Shown: positions 36,946 to 48,778, numbered from the stretch's first letter. The stretch is DNA of 64,000 nucleotides from Trematomus loennbergii (GCA_012861695.1 JAAOOA010000382.1:186001-250000), one strand, 5' to 3'. Notes: generated by a model not told the origin, from the letters alone. Numbers and translations: made by a program.

Positions 36946-37439
36946 GTATTTGTATTGGTACTTTTTGTATTCCACTACCATTCAGAGGTAAATGTTGTAC
37001 TTCTACTCCTCTACAGTTCAGGGGTAAATGGTGTACTTTTACTCCACTACATGTATTTAATACCTTTAGTTACTTTACAGATGTGGATGAATGATGTGAA
37101 ATATAACCAAGTGTTAAATCAGACTTTAGTTACACCTGGAGTAAATTCACAAGCTACCCTGCAGTATACAAAAGGCGCGTTCACACCGGAGTACTTTTCC
37201 CACAATAGTTCATCAGAACTACGATATATTTGCGTTCACACCAAAAAGCCCAGGAACTAAAGTAGTTCAAATTAGTTCATCTGACCCGCTTTTCAGTCCC
37301 TGCTAGAGAGCAGGGACTGTTGGGAGAAAATAGTTCATACGTCTGATTGGCTGTGCGGAATGCAAACCACGCCCGTTTGACTCTGATTTTTTTTTGTAAG
37401 CGGCCATTGTATTTGCTCGCTTCGGCCAGCGCACCCGAA

Positions 37440-38694
37440 GAGATTACTTTTGTGAAAGCAGTTATTATAGCAACACTAAATAAATCATCGGAGCGGTGGA
37501 GTGATGAGGATGTGTCGGCGCTTCTGGCGATTTACTCGGAGGACGTGAAGCGCCGCATTCAGAAGCTTCTACTGAATGCAGTTGCCGTGGCTCTGCAAAG
37601 TTAGCAGACCTGGCAAAGTCATGTCGGGACGACTACGAAGGTAAAATAAAATACATGCACTGCACTGTTTTAATCTGCACAATACTGGTCTTAGATGTAC
37701 TTTTATTTGCTCAGTAGATCGAGCTAGCCATGCTAGAACTTGCTATCATAGGTCCAAGCTGGCTAACAACATCTAGCTAGCTAGCTATTCTCAGCCGTGC
37801 CCGCTATGAACACGTTTTGACTTGTGTAAGTGCAATGTTCTGTAATTTGCTTCACTAACTCATGGCACTAATCGTGTGTTTCAGGCGAGGTGTTTCTCTC
37901 TGGATTAGAAACTAGTTTCCCCTCCGGGATAAAACGATAATATAACGTTAGCAATTAGCATGCTAGCTGGACATAATGCTACCTCTAACAATATATTGTA
38001 GTTGCTATAATTTCAAGTCATTTGCAACATTCATTCTACATGTTAATGGTAAAAGCTTAAACAGTTGATTACCTGCATGCCACAAAGACTGATGTTCTAA
38101 TATTTTTGCACATTTAAGTAGAAATGTAATTGAAATTCTATTTATTTTCCTTTTTTTTTGATTGTTATAATTGTACTCAGCCATGTTAGATGTCAATCCA
38201 CTTACACTGTAACTACTCTGGCCTTGAAAGAAGGTGACACATCTAACTGATGTCCACTAATCCCTATAAAACAAAGTTCAAGCATACATTAAGCAAGCTT
38301 AAGGGCACTTTGATATTTATTTGATATTATTTGATCCTATCTTATCTTCTACTTTACACCTGTATTTTGTACACTGTCCCTGCCTGCACCATGTCCAATG
38401 TTGGACAATGTTGTCTCGTTGTTGCGATTAAACTGATCTTGTATCTTGCTTATTTCACCTTAGGAAAGCGGGCACGGGATGACAGCTTCCTTGACACCAT
38501 CAAGGCGATGGACTGCCGTGCCATGCCATGGAATCGGACGACCAGCTGCTCATGGTGATGCAGCGCCATGCTGACTCGGCGCGCCAGGTGGAGGTGTCGG
38601 CGCGCCAGGTGGAGCAACAAAATACCTTTCAGGCTGGGCTTCTGGCAGTGCTAAGCGAGCTGATTAAATCCAACAGGCCTTCAATAAAAAAATA
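37440..38694 (+). pseudogene. Myb/SANT-like protein remnant, two exons
   Basis: Exon 1 contains RWSDEDVSALLAIYSEDVKR (about 37493-37552), the start of a Myb/SANT-like trihelix domain of the kind found in MSANTD and Harbinger accessory proteins. It then has a stop at 37602; a one-base shift restores LADLAKSCRDDYE up to a donor near 37641. Exon 2 follows the acceptor ending 38462: GKRARDDSFLDTIKAMDC, then in another frame MESDDQLLMVMQRHADSARQ with a duplicated SARQVE repeat (GGCGCGCCAGGTGGAG twice) and a stop at 38692. The organisation, N-terminal SANT-like helices and C-terminal coiled region, is typical. At least two frame breaks make it a pseudogene. Confidence 0.6.
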
Positions 38695-38736
38695 AGAAAA
38701 ACTTGTCGTCGTTGATAAACTGTACAATGACTTGTT

Positions 38737-38868
38737 GGGAGGCGTGTGGTGCAGTGGTCTGGTGCGTTGGTGTTCGGATCAGGGGAGCACAGGTTCAAAC
38801 CCCACTGCAGTCAGCATGTCGTTGTGTCCCTGGGCAAGACACTTCACCCCAAATTGCCTACACCTGGG
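38737..38868 (+). repeat. tRNA-derived SINE (copy 3, 3'-truncated)
   Basis: The same head as the SINE at 13548, with B box GGTTCAAACCC at 38792-38802. The match ends at CCCCAAATTGCC without the usual tail. Confidence 0.8.
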
Positions 38869-39930
38869 ACAGTTAATTTTGTATTATTGTGATTATATAT
38901 ATGCCACTGTTATTAATACTGACACTTTTTGCACTAAGGTGTGTCTGCTGCTGAGCCTATATATGTTATTATATATATATATATATATGTTTTGATACTA
39001 CTGACACTTTATTTGATATTGAAAATGTTAACTTCTATTTACATGCATACGACACACCTGGGACAGCGTGATGCTGTTATTGATATTGTCTTGAGTGTGC
39101 AATAAAAGAGAACCTACATGGCGATTAAACAGAGCCTGTATCTTACATTTTTCATTACATTTCATGTAACTAAGCTTGCTTATTTCTCCTGACACTTTAT
39201 CTTTACAGTGACCTGTGTAGCATCCTATACATCACATGTAAGTGATTATTCTGATACCATCATGTTTCATCGGTTATAAACTGGCGAAGCTTTATTTATT
39301 GTGGCTTTCAAAAAGATAATTTCATTGTATTTCAAAATGGCGTCCAACACAAGCACTATTTATTTATAGAAAGAGAAATGGTTAAGTTTGTTATTACCAG
39401 TGTTGTGAGTTCAATATTTTTAATTAATTATAGTAAGGGAACATCTTAGGAGTTAGTGTAGTGAGTTTCAGAGCAGTGTAATAATTATTTGACCTAAAAC
39501 TAAATGTTTTTATGAACATGACATGGGGATTTGCTAACTTTTGATTTCCCCCATTTTACACGACACAAATGGAGGCCACTATGGGCCAAAACTAACACGT
39601 AGGTTTCTGTAGGGTTCATGGCAGACGGATGCAGTTGCTCTCAGGAGGATATATAATAAAGGTGTGTTAGCTGCTGAGCCTATTTAGTGTGCATACGACA
39701 CACCTGGCACAGTTTATTCATTTCACACGTAGCGTAGCGCGTGCATGTCGTCGTCCAATCCTTTTGTCAATCCTTCTTAACCGCCTTCGCTTCCGAATCA
39801 GCATTGCTATTGCATTTGACTGGTCGACGATCTGTATTTGTGTTTGCTTAAATAACTCAGACGAAGCTCATGTCTGAGGTCGGAAGGTAAACAGACGCCT
39901 CATTTACAGCAAGTGGGCGCGGGAGGTTTT

Positions 39931-40056
39931 TCTTCTTCTTTTTCTCTCGGTTTTTTGGCGGATTGCAACTTTAAGGTGCATACCGCCACCTACTGTACTC
40001 GCCGTGAAGTTGTTTGCGGCCTGCCAGTAAACCCAAAGCAGAAGAAGAAGAAGTGA
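39931..40056. repeat. Short fold-back repeat flanked by TTCTTCTTC and GAAGAAGAAG
   Basis: The borders are complementary CTTCTTC/GAAGAAG tracts. The interior contains the CGCCACCTACTG block, whose complement CAGTAGGTGGCGG resembles the CTCF core. It resembles a small fish repeat family that I recognise only by appearance. Confidence 0.5.
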
Positions 40057-40203
40057 CGTCAGCGGTTCATTTGCCTAATCCACCCCCAGGAACTCATTTT
40101 GGTGTGAACGCGATCTGCTTTAGTTCATCAGAACTAAAAGAGCTCTCATGAACTAAAGTTCTCATGAACTATTGTGGGAAAAGTACTTGGTGTGAACGCG
40201 CCT

Positions 40204-40560
40204 ATTGTCATTCAAACTAGCTGCACCTTTACCAGCTTTGAGAACACTTTAATGATCAATCATTATAAAACATATCATATATATTATTCTGAAATGGACC
40301 AATCTGCACAATGACTACTTTTACTGTCGCTACTTTCACTATATTTTGATGATAATACTTTTATACTTTAATTGTAACAGAGTAAGATAATACATAATCT
40401 ATAATTTGTGTAACATAATGTGCAAAATGTGTGTTTTAGTTAGGGATTTTAATATCTTCTGTTTAAGTTCTCTCACTTTACAGATACAAACGTGTTCTTT
40501 GCTCAAAACTGCTTTTAAGCTAATTCAAAAAACACATTATTTTTTATTCTTGTTTGTATG
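40204..40560. other. Right half of an older repeat plus AT-rich sequence
   Basis: The first 175 bp (TACTTTTACTGTCGCTACTTT, AATACTTTTATACTTTAATTG) belong with the TACTTTTAC-rich stretch left of the Harbinger-like element and were separated from it by that insertion. No gene is seen. Confidence 0.45.
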
Positions 40561-40579
40561 TATTTGTTTCCAGAAGCCA

Positions 40580-43340
40580 GAGTATGCACACATAGAAACT
40601 GCTGCACGGAACTTGCTGTCTCTTTTAACAGCAACAGTCAACAGGTCAGCCAAGGGCAGGTTCAGGTTCAGAATCAGGGCCAGTCTTCCAGCCAGGGAAC
40701 TAGTCAGGAGTTGAGAGTGAGGCCGGCCAATGTCCAGCAGGAGGCAAAGTTAGAACAATTACAATGTTGCTACAATGTATAAAGTATGGTTGTTAGTTAA
40801 GATTGTGTATGACATGCCTTTCAATTTTCTTTCCAGGTCTTTTCCAGGTCTCTTCAGAAGAGAGCGAACCAGTGGCAAATGTAGATTTCCTGCGCCACTG
40901 AGAACAGTTTCAGCCACATCCACAAAGACCCTAAATGTACAGTTTTATTTTCTCCCAAAACCCGTTAGCAGAACTCCACAAGGGACTCAGGAGCTCAGGC
41001 TGTTGATGGCAGGCCTAGGTAAACGCCTTATAGCATTGCCTGAACAGAGCAACCATGCAGAGGTGACCATTAAAATAATTATATTTCATTAATTTAATAC
41101 GATTTGTAGTGCTAATGTTTTGTTTTTTGTCCTTGTTGTATATTGTCTTCCTACTAAGATTTCAACAGTTCTTTCGGCTGAATACCCGAAACTGGAGACT
41201 TTGACTGGTGGATGGCTAATTTATAAAGCATCGGGTAAGCAGATTCAGCATTATTTTAAAATGGTGTGACACAACTATAATGGGTTGAGATTTTAAACTA
41301 CATTTTTATTTTTTAATCAATGTTGAAAACAAATACAAATAAATTGATGTATGCTCACTTCCCACTTTCAAAAATACTGAAGGAGGAAGTGGCCTGAGAA
41401 AACTTTCTGTGATCCCACCTGAGTCCGAAGGCTGCACAGCAAAAATGCTAAAGGGCATTTCAAATAATGGAAGACACACGCTTTTCGTTATTCCTCTTCA
41501 AGAGGAACTAGACACCCGCTCTTCCCGCTGATGCCCCTGAGTTCAGCAACATGCCTACATCTCAATGCAAAATGCCTACATCTCAATGCAGGACCTGTGG
41601 AGAAACGTTACCCCTACCGTTTCTTGCTCTACATGTTGAGTCTTGTAGCAAGTCTGCAGAAGATACTCAACAAGTAGGTTTTTTCTTTACATGAGACCTT
41701 ACTGAGCTAAAGCTGTGATGAATCTTTTTTTCAGTGAGTGCATATCCAAACTATAGTATTGTCATATAACGTTTGTAAATCTGATCCACTTTACAGGAAA
41801 TTGATGAAGATTCACATGAAAAGCAAGACCATGATGATCAAGACAATAGTAAGTGAGAATACACTTTCATGACACAAAAAAATAAAACTTAACATAATTC
41901 TATGCTACACTCATCAATGATAACTTTACTTGTGGTGTAGTTATTCATATAATATTTTTTCTAGTCATTAGTCTGATCTGCTTCCTTCTATGTCTTTCTT
42001 ATTTGTTTCCCAGTGACCACAAAGTTGTTGTTGAAATGTTTCCTCTGCTTGCGCAGATCATTTATATTTGAAATTTCAGACCGTTGTCAGAGTTATTTTG
42101 GCTTCATTTTTCTTTCATTGCTACACCTGTATTAAACTAATGCTGCTCACTGTATTTTTTCAGCTTCCCCAGTCGCGAGTGAGAAAGAGTGTCCCATATG
42201 CCAAGTAGTGTACCCTGCTGACATCATCGAGATGCAGTGCCTGCGTTGAGAGGTATATTGTTGTCCTGTATAGTTTAGCCTTGAGGCTTAACAAATGTGC
42301 CTTTTTTCATCAGATGCATACAAGTTCACATATCCAGTAATCATAGATAACTGTTTGAACTGTTTCAAAGTTTGAATTCTTCTTTCCTTAAAATTACACA
42401 AAATACGCTGAGCATTTAACATGGTTACTAATGAGTATAAATATTAACATTACTCCAGGCTGTTGTGGAAAACAATACTTTATGGGAAACAATAAAGTCA
42501 AAGTTTGCCGTGGCCTCACCGATCTCTAGACTTGAGTATAATAGAAAATCTCTATTTCACCATGCAATCTGAGATAAACTTAAAGGGACCGCTAAAAGAC
42601 AGAGGACATGCAGGTCGTTCCAGAATTTATAAAGTGGAGGAAACATCAGAACTTGGAGTATTTTCATTATTTCCCTACAGCTTTAGACCACTACTTTGAA
42701 TTTAACTTTGGACTCAATTGTACATGTGTAATATTTCAATATGGAGAATATTTTGTCTTTGAGGCCATCAACTCTAGTAGTGGATGTAGAGGCATGGAAA
42801 ACCATCTGCCACATCTTCACAGATGACACCATGGCAAAATCAGCCAACAAGTTCTGCCGGACCCTCTAGACCTGCCAACACAACTGAAGGTGTGTTGTGT
42901 ATTGTAACAACCTGCTAGTGGTCCTAGTTTAAAACCTTTGGTTTATTGCTTTTGATTTTGAAATCTTTATTAAATTATAGATTGGAAAACTATACCAGAC
43001 CCAGCCAGGCTGCTCGGTTGTACAGAGAAACAATGCTGGACATTCATGCATCAGGGAAGCCGCTGCATTTGCATGTTAACCTGGGAGACAGCATCTCAGA
43101 CCAAGAAATGGCTTTCATTGCATTTTACAAGGCACGCAATGTAGAGTGGGCAAATCCTATGCAATGCAGACTTGAAGGTTTGCCCTTTTTGTTTTAGTGC
43201 AGTTGTTTTTTTCACAAAAAATACCCAGAATATTTACATTTCTTATAATTGCTAGGTGATCCTGCAATCGGAGAGGGAGTGAACCGCTACTGGTTTTCCA
43301 GAGTGATGCAGAAGCTGAAAGAGGGTTTTAACTTGAACTT
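40580..43340 (+). pseudogene. UBZ-finger/HECT E3-ligase-like gene, 5' part, frameshifted
   Basis: A series of exons with good splice signals reads like the multi-copy teleost G2/M-phase-specific E3-ligase-like proteins. A Gln/Ser-rich exon (about 40600-40740) is followed by SFPGLFRRERTSGKCRFPAP...LLMAGLGKRLIALPEQSNHAE (40838-41063), LSAEYPKLETLTGGWLIYK (41159-41235) and GGSGLRKLSVIPPESEG (41385 on). A one-base shift near 41520 leads to CRTCGETLPLPFLALHVESC, a C-x2-C...H-x3-C UBZ-like finger. Next come a short acidic exon (41798-41849) and CPICQVVYPADIIEM (42164-42250, ending in a premature stop). Finally RLYRETMLDIHASGKPLHLH leads over an intron (43175-43256) to GDPAIGEGVNRYWFSRVMQK, the start of a HECT-like module, with a donor after NLNFG at about 43340. 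An MPTSQC segment is tandemly duplicated at 41551-41590. Confidence 0.8.
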
Positions 43341-43424
43341 TGGTAGGGTGTCATATATGTTGAAGTGTGTTCATGCTGCAATATTCCTAATCCATCTATA
43401 ATTTATCCATTAACCTGTTAAGCA

Positions 43425-43735
43425 CCAAGCCTGTTTTTCATGTTTCAGGCTCGAAAATGACATGCCCAAAACAAATGACTACAACTTAACTTCTAAAAGG
43501 GTTATATGAATAATTTCTTTTATCAAAGCAAGGTTACATCTGTGAGTTGGATGTAGAAGTGTCAGAGTCAATATAGATGTTTTTTATTTTACTTATAGTG
43601 AAAACTACCCTTGGATGATGGGTTAGTAGACTAAAAGCTTTAGGAATCCAAAGTACAACATATAATAAGTACCCTGTATCAAGATTGATGCAAAACAAGT
43701 GACATTTGACCTTTTTAGAGAGGTTTAGCCAAAAC
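43425..43735 (+). repeat. Dispersed repeat, copy C
   Basis: Matches the reverse complement of 19905-20290 almost throughout and 5312-5540 in its first part. It lies in the intron of the HECT-like gene and abuts the DIRS end at 43736. Confidence 0.8.
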
Positions 43736-44577
43736 GGGGGGTTACGTATTGTAACCCTAGTTATATAAGCACAGGCGGAGCCCTCTACTGGACTCTATGG
43801 GTACTACTCTCTATCATGCTGTGCGTGCTTTCACCTACTGAATTTACGTAAACGTAGCCGGCCAATCGGAGCGAGCCTACCTGAATGCGCGTGCAGGCCC
43901 ACAGTATATAAGGCGGCTACACCCGCCGCCCTACTATCCTATACACTCTTCAGCGAGCGGACTAGGAAAGGCAGGGCCCCAGGTAGAGGGCTCCGCCTGT
44001 GCTTATATAACTAGGGTTACAATACGTAACCCCCCGTTATATCTCACACAGGCTCCGCCCTCTACTGGACTCTATGGGTACAGTGGGCGGAGCCCCGATG
44101 TATAAACGCCCTGTCGTCCAACAACATCGACCCACCACACCGTCCCTGACCGGCTTTTGGCTAACATCCACTGCATCCCCACTTCCTCCCATCCGGTTGT
44201 AACCGTGGAGAAGTCGGGGCCGCAACTTGGATAAGGCACACTCACACACGCTTACCTCGTGTAGAGTGTGCATGGAAAAAATTGTGCGGAGACTCCGTCT
44301 GGAGCCTACCGTGCACCATGTTCCCCAGGTCCCTCAGGAGCATGGGAAAACATAAGTGCACCACATCCCCCACACTCACACACGCTCCGTGTAGAGTGGG
44401 CATGGACAATAGTGAGGAAGGCTCTCCCCTGCCCGGCAGGCGGGGAGAGTCCTCCAGCCCTGTATGGGGCTGATTGCGCACCATGTCTCCCGAGTCCCTC
44501 AGGAGCATGGGAAAACACAAGTGCTTTATGTCCAGGGGGGGGGGTCAGATACCTGCTGACCCACAGCCACCCCCCTC

Positions 44578-45560
44578 TCACCAGTCATGCGTTGCCTCGG
44601 CAAGCACAGACGACGAGAAGGAGCCAGACATGTCCAGGAGATAACATTTATGAAGGGGCCTGGCGTAGACCAAGACCGTGCATATATCTTCTACACTCAC
44701 GCCGCTGAATAAGGCTGTTGACACAGCCACAGCCCGTGTAGAATGTGCACGGACCCCAGTGGGGAGGGCTCTCCCCGCCCGTCCATAGGCATGTGTAATG
44801 CACCCACATAGCCATCCTGTTAGGCGCTTCTTTGAGAGGGCTTTTCCAGCCACACCATCCCCAAAGCACACAAACAGTTGTTCAGTGCGCCTAATGGCAG
44901 CCGTGCGCTCTACATAGCATGCTAGCGCACGCACTGGGCAGAGGAGGTGCAATTTAGCCTCCCTGGCCCCAATATGGGGTGGAAGATTAAAGCCACCTAA
45001 CTGAATAGCCCTTGATCTGAATGAACTTCTGATACTCTTAGGAGTAAAGGAGGGTTCGGCCTGAGTGTCGCCCCGCTACGGTCACCCCGGATCAAAAGAC
45101 AACTTGGGTGTACCGACAGAGCGGTCAGCTCGGACACTCTTTTAGCCGAAGTCAAGGCAAGTAGCAATGCTGTCTTCCATGACAGTGCTTTCAGGGAGGA
45201 GAGCTCCAGAGGCTCAAATGGTTCTGTGACCAGAGCCTCGAGCACCAACGGCGGGGAGGAGGCGTGCACTACTGGGCGCTGCCTCCTGACCCCCTGCAAA
45301 AACCGCCATAAGCGGCTGACTGAAGGCTGACCTGCCTCCAAATCCCTCATGGCAGGACGAAATGGCTGCTGCATACACCTTAATTGTGGAATGAGCCAGC
45401 CCCCTGTCCACCAGTATCTGTAAGTAGGTAAGAATAGAGCCCAGCGTGCACGACAGAGGCTCTAGACTCCTTCCTTCACACCATCGCCGGAATCCCGCCC
45501 ACTTTGGCCTGTAACAAGCTGTGGTGGATTCTGCTCTTGCTGCTTGGATAGTCTGAATAA
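44578..45560 (-). pseudogene. DIRS tyrosine recombinase, frameshifted
   Basis: The N-terminal helical domain (RQVGLSDNVIQTIQAARAES, CYRPKWAGFRRWCEGRSLEP) lies in the frame ending near 45215. The core continues as ALLLALTSAKRVSELTALSV with the catalytic Arg (about 45125-45145). After another shift it runs to HLLCPVRALACYVERTA and finally RAHSTRAVAVSTALFSGVS, carrying the H-x-x-R pair, and LHKCYLLD with the presumed nucleophilic Tyr. All signature residues are visible across three frames. The enzyme would insert the circular DNA copy without making a target duplication. It is disabled here by at least two frameshifts. Confidence 0.85.
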
Positions 45561-45584
45561 CGTTATCAGACAGCCCCACCTGTC

Positions 45585-47200
45585 TCAGCCTGTCCCTCTC
45601 AGGAGCCAAGCCTGGAGAGGTTGGCCCAGAGTGGGTAACGCCCCTATTGCACCTGCTTCCTGAGACAGCGCTCCCCAGACCTGAGGAATCTCCCAGGGCT
45701 GGCCCACCATGATGATTGACAGCTGTTCCCGCCTCACCCTCTCCAGGAGGGGGAGGATAAGGTGCAGCGGTGGAAAGGCGTAAAGCAGCTTTCTTGGCCA
45801 TGGCTCGTGTGCAAATGTGTCGACCCCCAAGGGCGGGTTGTCCCACCAAGCCAGGGAGAACCACAGGGCACAGTGGCTGTTGCGCCGATTGGCGAACAGG
45901 TCCACCTCTGCTCTACCGAACTGAGTCCAGACCTGCTTCACCACCTCCAGGTGAAGCCTCCACTCGTCTGGCAGGGGTCCGCCTCTTGACATGAGGTCGG
46001 CCCCCCCGTTCTCCCGTCCCAGGATGTGCAGGGCCCTTAGAGACAACACAATCTGTGAAACCCACAGCCACAGGTTCTCTGCTGCTGTCAACAAGGCTAT
46101 TGAGCGGACTCCGCCCTGCCTGTTGATGTACGCCACTGTGGTGCGGTTGTCGCTCCTTACTAGCACTGTATTAAGGGTTTGAAGTGCTGTAGGACCAACA
46201 TCACTGCTTGCAGCTCCAGGAGGTTGCTGTGCCGCGCCTCTGCCAGAGGCCAGCAACCACCCACAGCTCTCTCTAGGCACGTCCCCCCCCCATCCTGTCA
46301 CTGAAGCGTCTGTGAAGACTGTGATATAGGAGGTTACCTGCCCCAGTGGAGCTCCCCTCCGCAGATTCTCTGGGGACCCCCAGAATCGGAGGTTGCTCTC
46401 TACTGAGGGGGGGATGGTCACCAGACGTCGTTTGTGTCTTAAGATCTAAACGAAGGCTGGTAAACCACCTCTGCATGCGACGTGCATGCAGCAGTCCGAG
46501 TGGCACTATGGAGTGAGCAGCCGTCATGAGCCCCAAAGTCTGCATGATGATCAAAGCTGTCACCGTCGCCCCCTGACGCAGCCTGCAGACTGCCCGTAGC
46601 AGGGATGCCTGTCTGTTTTCTGTCAGGGTGGCACGTAGTCTGCCTGCATCGAGCATCACCCCCAGATATTCTACCTGCTGGTGAGTTATGGGGGAGCTCT
46701 TCTTCCAATTGACCGCAACTTCTTTTTCAACCCAACTTGGTTAGGCGTAGGATCAATTGGGCTGTGTGAAACATTGCCCATTCCCTGGACCTGGCCATGA
46801 CTATGAGGTCGTCCAGATAAAAGAACACCCTCATGCCATGGTCCTGCAGCGGTTGCAGCGTCGTGGCTGAACGTGCGTGGGGATAGGGAGTAGCCGAACG
46901 GCAGTCTGTTGTACTCGTAGGCTACCCCCTGGAAGGCAAAACGCAAATACTTTCTGTGTTTTGGAGCAATTTCGCCATGAAAGTAAGCGTTCTTCAGGTC
47001 GATGGTTGTGAACCAATTGCCTGGCTGCACCAGTCCCAGTAACTGTTTCATAGTTAACATATGGAACTTCTTGCATGCAATGTGCTGGTTCAGGCATTGA
47101 AGATCCAGAATGGGCCTGAATTCTCCTGTCTTCTTGGGAACCAGGAAGTACCGCCATAATGCTGTTTTCTCTTAGAGAGAAAGAGGCATTAATCTGAGCT
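45585..47200 (-). pseudogene. DIRS reverse transcriptase-RNase H, frameshifted
   Basis: RT blocks on the minus strand: YFLVPKK-like and GEFRPILDLQCLNQHI (about 47080-47160), then MLTMKQLLGLVQPGNWFTTIDLKNAYFHGEI (LKNAYFH holds the first catalytic Asp in TTIDL) and NRLPFGYSLSPRTF. After a one-base shift comes VFFYLDDLIVMARS with the YLDD catalytic motif (46795-46835). Connection residues (YLGVMLDAGRLRATL) and the RNase H domain follow in 45585-46659: TVFTDASVTGWGG, VRSDNRTTVAYINRQGG and LHILGRENGGADLMSR. FGRAEVDLFANRRNSHC marks the DIRS/Ngaro-type C-terminus. At least three frame breaks occur. Confidence 0.9.
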
Positions 47201-47207
47201 TCTTCTG

Positions 47208-47393
47208 TCCATGAACGCACCGCGGCCCGCTCTCGGGGGGGGGGGGGGACGCGTGTCGTCATAATGCCGTCTCTTTGAAACGGACATTAGGGGAAATGTG
47301 GAATGTGGAGAGAGATGACTCTTACTCTGGGATAAATGCAATCGTTTTTACTGAATGCATTTTACACACACATATCACTCTAGAACTAGTTAC
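47208..47393 (+). repeat. Unit of about 200 bp, copy 1, inside DIRS
   Basis: Begins at TGAACGCACCGCGGC-like sequence, contains GACTCTTACTCTGGGATAAAT and ends CTCTAGAACTAGTTAC. It is repeated at 47414-47640 and 47985-48165. It interrupts the RT coding region upstream of YFLVPKK. Confidence 0.85.
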
Positions 47394-47413
47394 ACTGCGT
47401 AACCCACTGTTCT

Positions 47414-47640
47414 TCTGCGGAGGTCCCTGAACGCACCGCGGCCACTCTCACGGGGGCCGCGCTCATAATGGGTGTCCAATTAACATCGTATGAAAAACGG
47501 CCTTGCCGATCTCAACGAGACATTATGGGAAAATGTGGAATTGTGGATATGACTCTTACTCTGGGATAAATGCAATCGTTTTTACTAAATGCATTTTTGA
47601 CACACGCATCACTCTAGAACTAGGGTTACTATATACGTAA
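47414..47640 (+). repeat. Unit of about 200 bp, copy 2, inside DIRS
   Basis: Same unit as copy 1, ending CTAGGGTTACTATATACGTAAC. Its reverse complement resembles the DIRS outer border GGTTACGTATTGTAACCCTAG. DIRS coding sequence resumes right after it. Confidence 0.85.
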
Positions 47641-47984
47641 CCCACCGTTCTTGCAACAGGGCCTCTTTTCGACTTTCTGTTGAAAGGGAAACTATCTCCT
47701 CCCAGGATGATAGATTTGCCTCTCTATTGCCCCTGAATGGAGGAGGGACGCCGCAAAGCTGGAGTGAGTAACCCAGTCTCAGTGTCCTGCCCCTCTACTC
47801 TCTGTCAGTACACAGCTGGGCTTCCATCCCCACAAAACTGTGTTCAGGGGACATGCCAGCAGCTGTGGAGCCATAGCTAAGAAGCTGTAGTATTCTCTGG
47901 TGGCCTACTCCGCTGCCAAACCTTCCATAAAAGGGAGTTTTGGCATGGGGGCTGACACAGAAAAAAGGGCGATTTTCTACTGAG

Positions 47985-48165
47985 GTTCTTGAACGCACCG
48001 CGGCAGCTCCCGTGGGGCCGCGGCTCTGTCAAATGCCGTCTCTTTGAAACGGACATTATGGTGAAAAGTGGAAATGTGGAGAGAGATGACTCTTACTCTG
48101 GGATAAATGCAATCGTTTTCACTGAATGCATTTCTCACACACACATCACTCTCTTGAACCCGCAC
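47985..48165 (+). repeat. Unit of about 200 bp, copy 3, outside the DIRS 5' region
   Basis: TTGAACGCACCGCGGCAGC through GACTCTTACTCTGGGATAAAT to CACATCACTCT. It follows the last recognisable DIRS gag-like sequence and may mark the element's outer 5' boundary. Confidence 0.8.
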
Positions 48166-48570
48166 AGTGCTTTGACAGCACTACGGTTTATTCCACTCAC
48201 GTGCACGCGTCCACCTGCTGGCTCCTATACTGGAGTTTACAGAGGGGGCGGGGAGTGTGGGACAGTGTTCTTTCCTCTGGGGGTAGCAAGAAGCAGCCTA
48301 CTCCTCACCCACGTGACCAAGGAGATCGATCCAAAGAGCCCTTCCGTAAACACGGGGGCTCCCAGGAGATCAACACGGTCCTTTTTGGAAAGTGCCATGC
48401 GGCGTGATCCCTCACCGGGATATCACACGGCAGACAACGGCAGCGGCCACGATCAAGCTACAAATAATCGCTCTGATCTGGTGAGGTGTGAACAGGAAAA
48501 AACGGTGCTTTTCAGGCTGTAGCTCCGAACCGGCCCTGGAACCAACCGCATTGGTGTGAAAGGGGCAATA
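48166..48570. repeat. Unassigned repeat with Harbinger-like right end
   Basis: The last 87 bp (GGTGTGAACAGGAAAAAA to TTGGTGTGAAAGGGGCA, ending 48567) are shared with 13473-13540. The left end of this element is not identified. No gene is seen. Confidence 0.45.
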
Positions 48571-48778
48571 GACACTATGCTGTGGCCCCTCATTAATCAA
48601 CGTCCAAATGCAGCTCCAATTCTTTTTCCACAGGAGTCAAGTGCTGTGTTGACCCCAGAGGTAAATAGGTAGTATTGATCATAGCTGGAAATGAAGTGTT
48701 CAATCAGAAACATTTTCCAAACTGCTGAAAAATTATTTTATTCCAGATGGCTTGTCTGTTTGATGTTTTTGTATGTAG

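Larger units (their letters stand above)
37173..40203. mobile_element. Harbinger-like element with AGGCGCGTTCACACC termini
   Basis: AGGCGCGTTCACACC opens at 37173 and its complement closes at 40203. Both are followed inward by the shared GTACTTTTCCCACAATAGTTCA block. No clean 3-bp duplication is visible (AAA/ATT). A gene remnant with a Myb/SANT-like motif fits the accessory protein of PIF/Harbinger elements, which is the basis for the superfamily guess. The transposase gene is absent. The element carries a SINE (38737) and a fold-back repeat (39931), and it interrupts an older TACTTTTAC-rich repeat. Confidence 0.7.
43736..47990 (-). mobile_element. DIRS retrotransposon (minus strand)
   Basis: Reading leftward, remnants of a gag-like region (about 47990-47640), reverse transcriptase, RNase H and tyrosine recombinase are followed by a terminal block at 43736-44037. 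This gene order (RT-RH with a tyrosine recombinase instead of an integrase) defines DIRS-type elements. The terminal block has inverted borders of about 53 bp (GGGTTACGTATTGTAACCCTA at the left and its complement near 44015-44035) around a TATATAAGGCGGC segment. Two or three units of about 200 bp with similar TTACGTA...GTAACCC words interrupt the 5' half. It sits within the HECT-like gene. Confidence 0.88.

Noticed and set aside
36748..37260. 170-codon plus-strand frame
   Set aside because: It runs across three different repeats (hAT end, TACTTTTAC repeat, Harbinger-like terminus), so it cannot be one gene.
47989..48522. 177-codon plus-strand frame
   Set aside because: It spans the 200-bp unit and unrelated repeat sequence, with no known motif, and lies opposite the DIRS coding strand.
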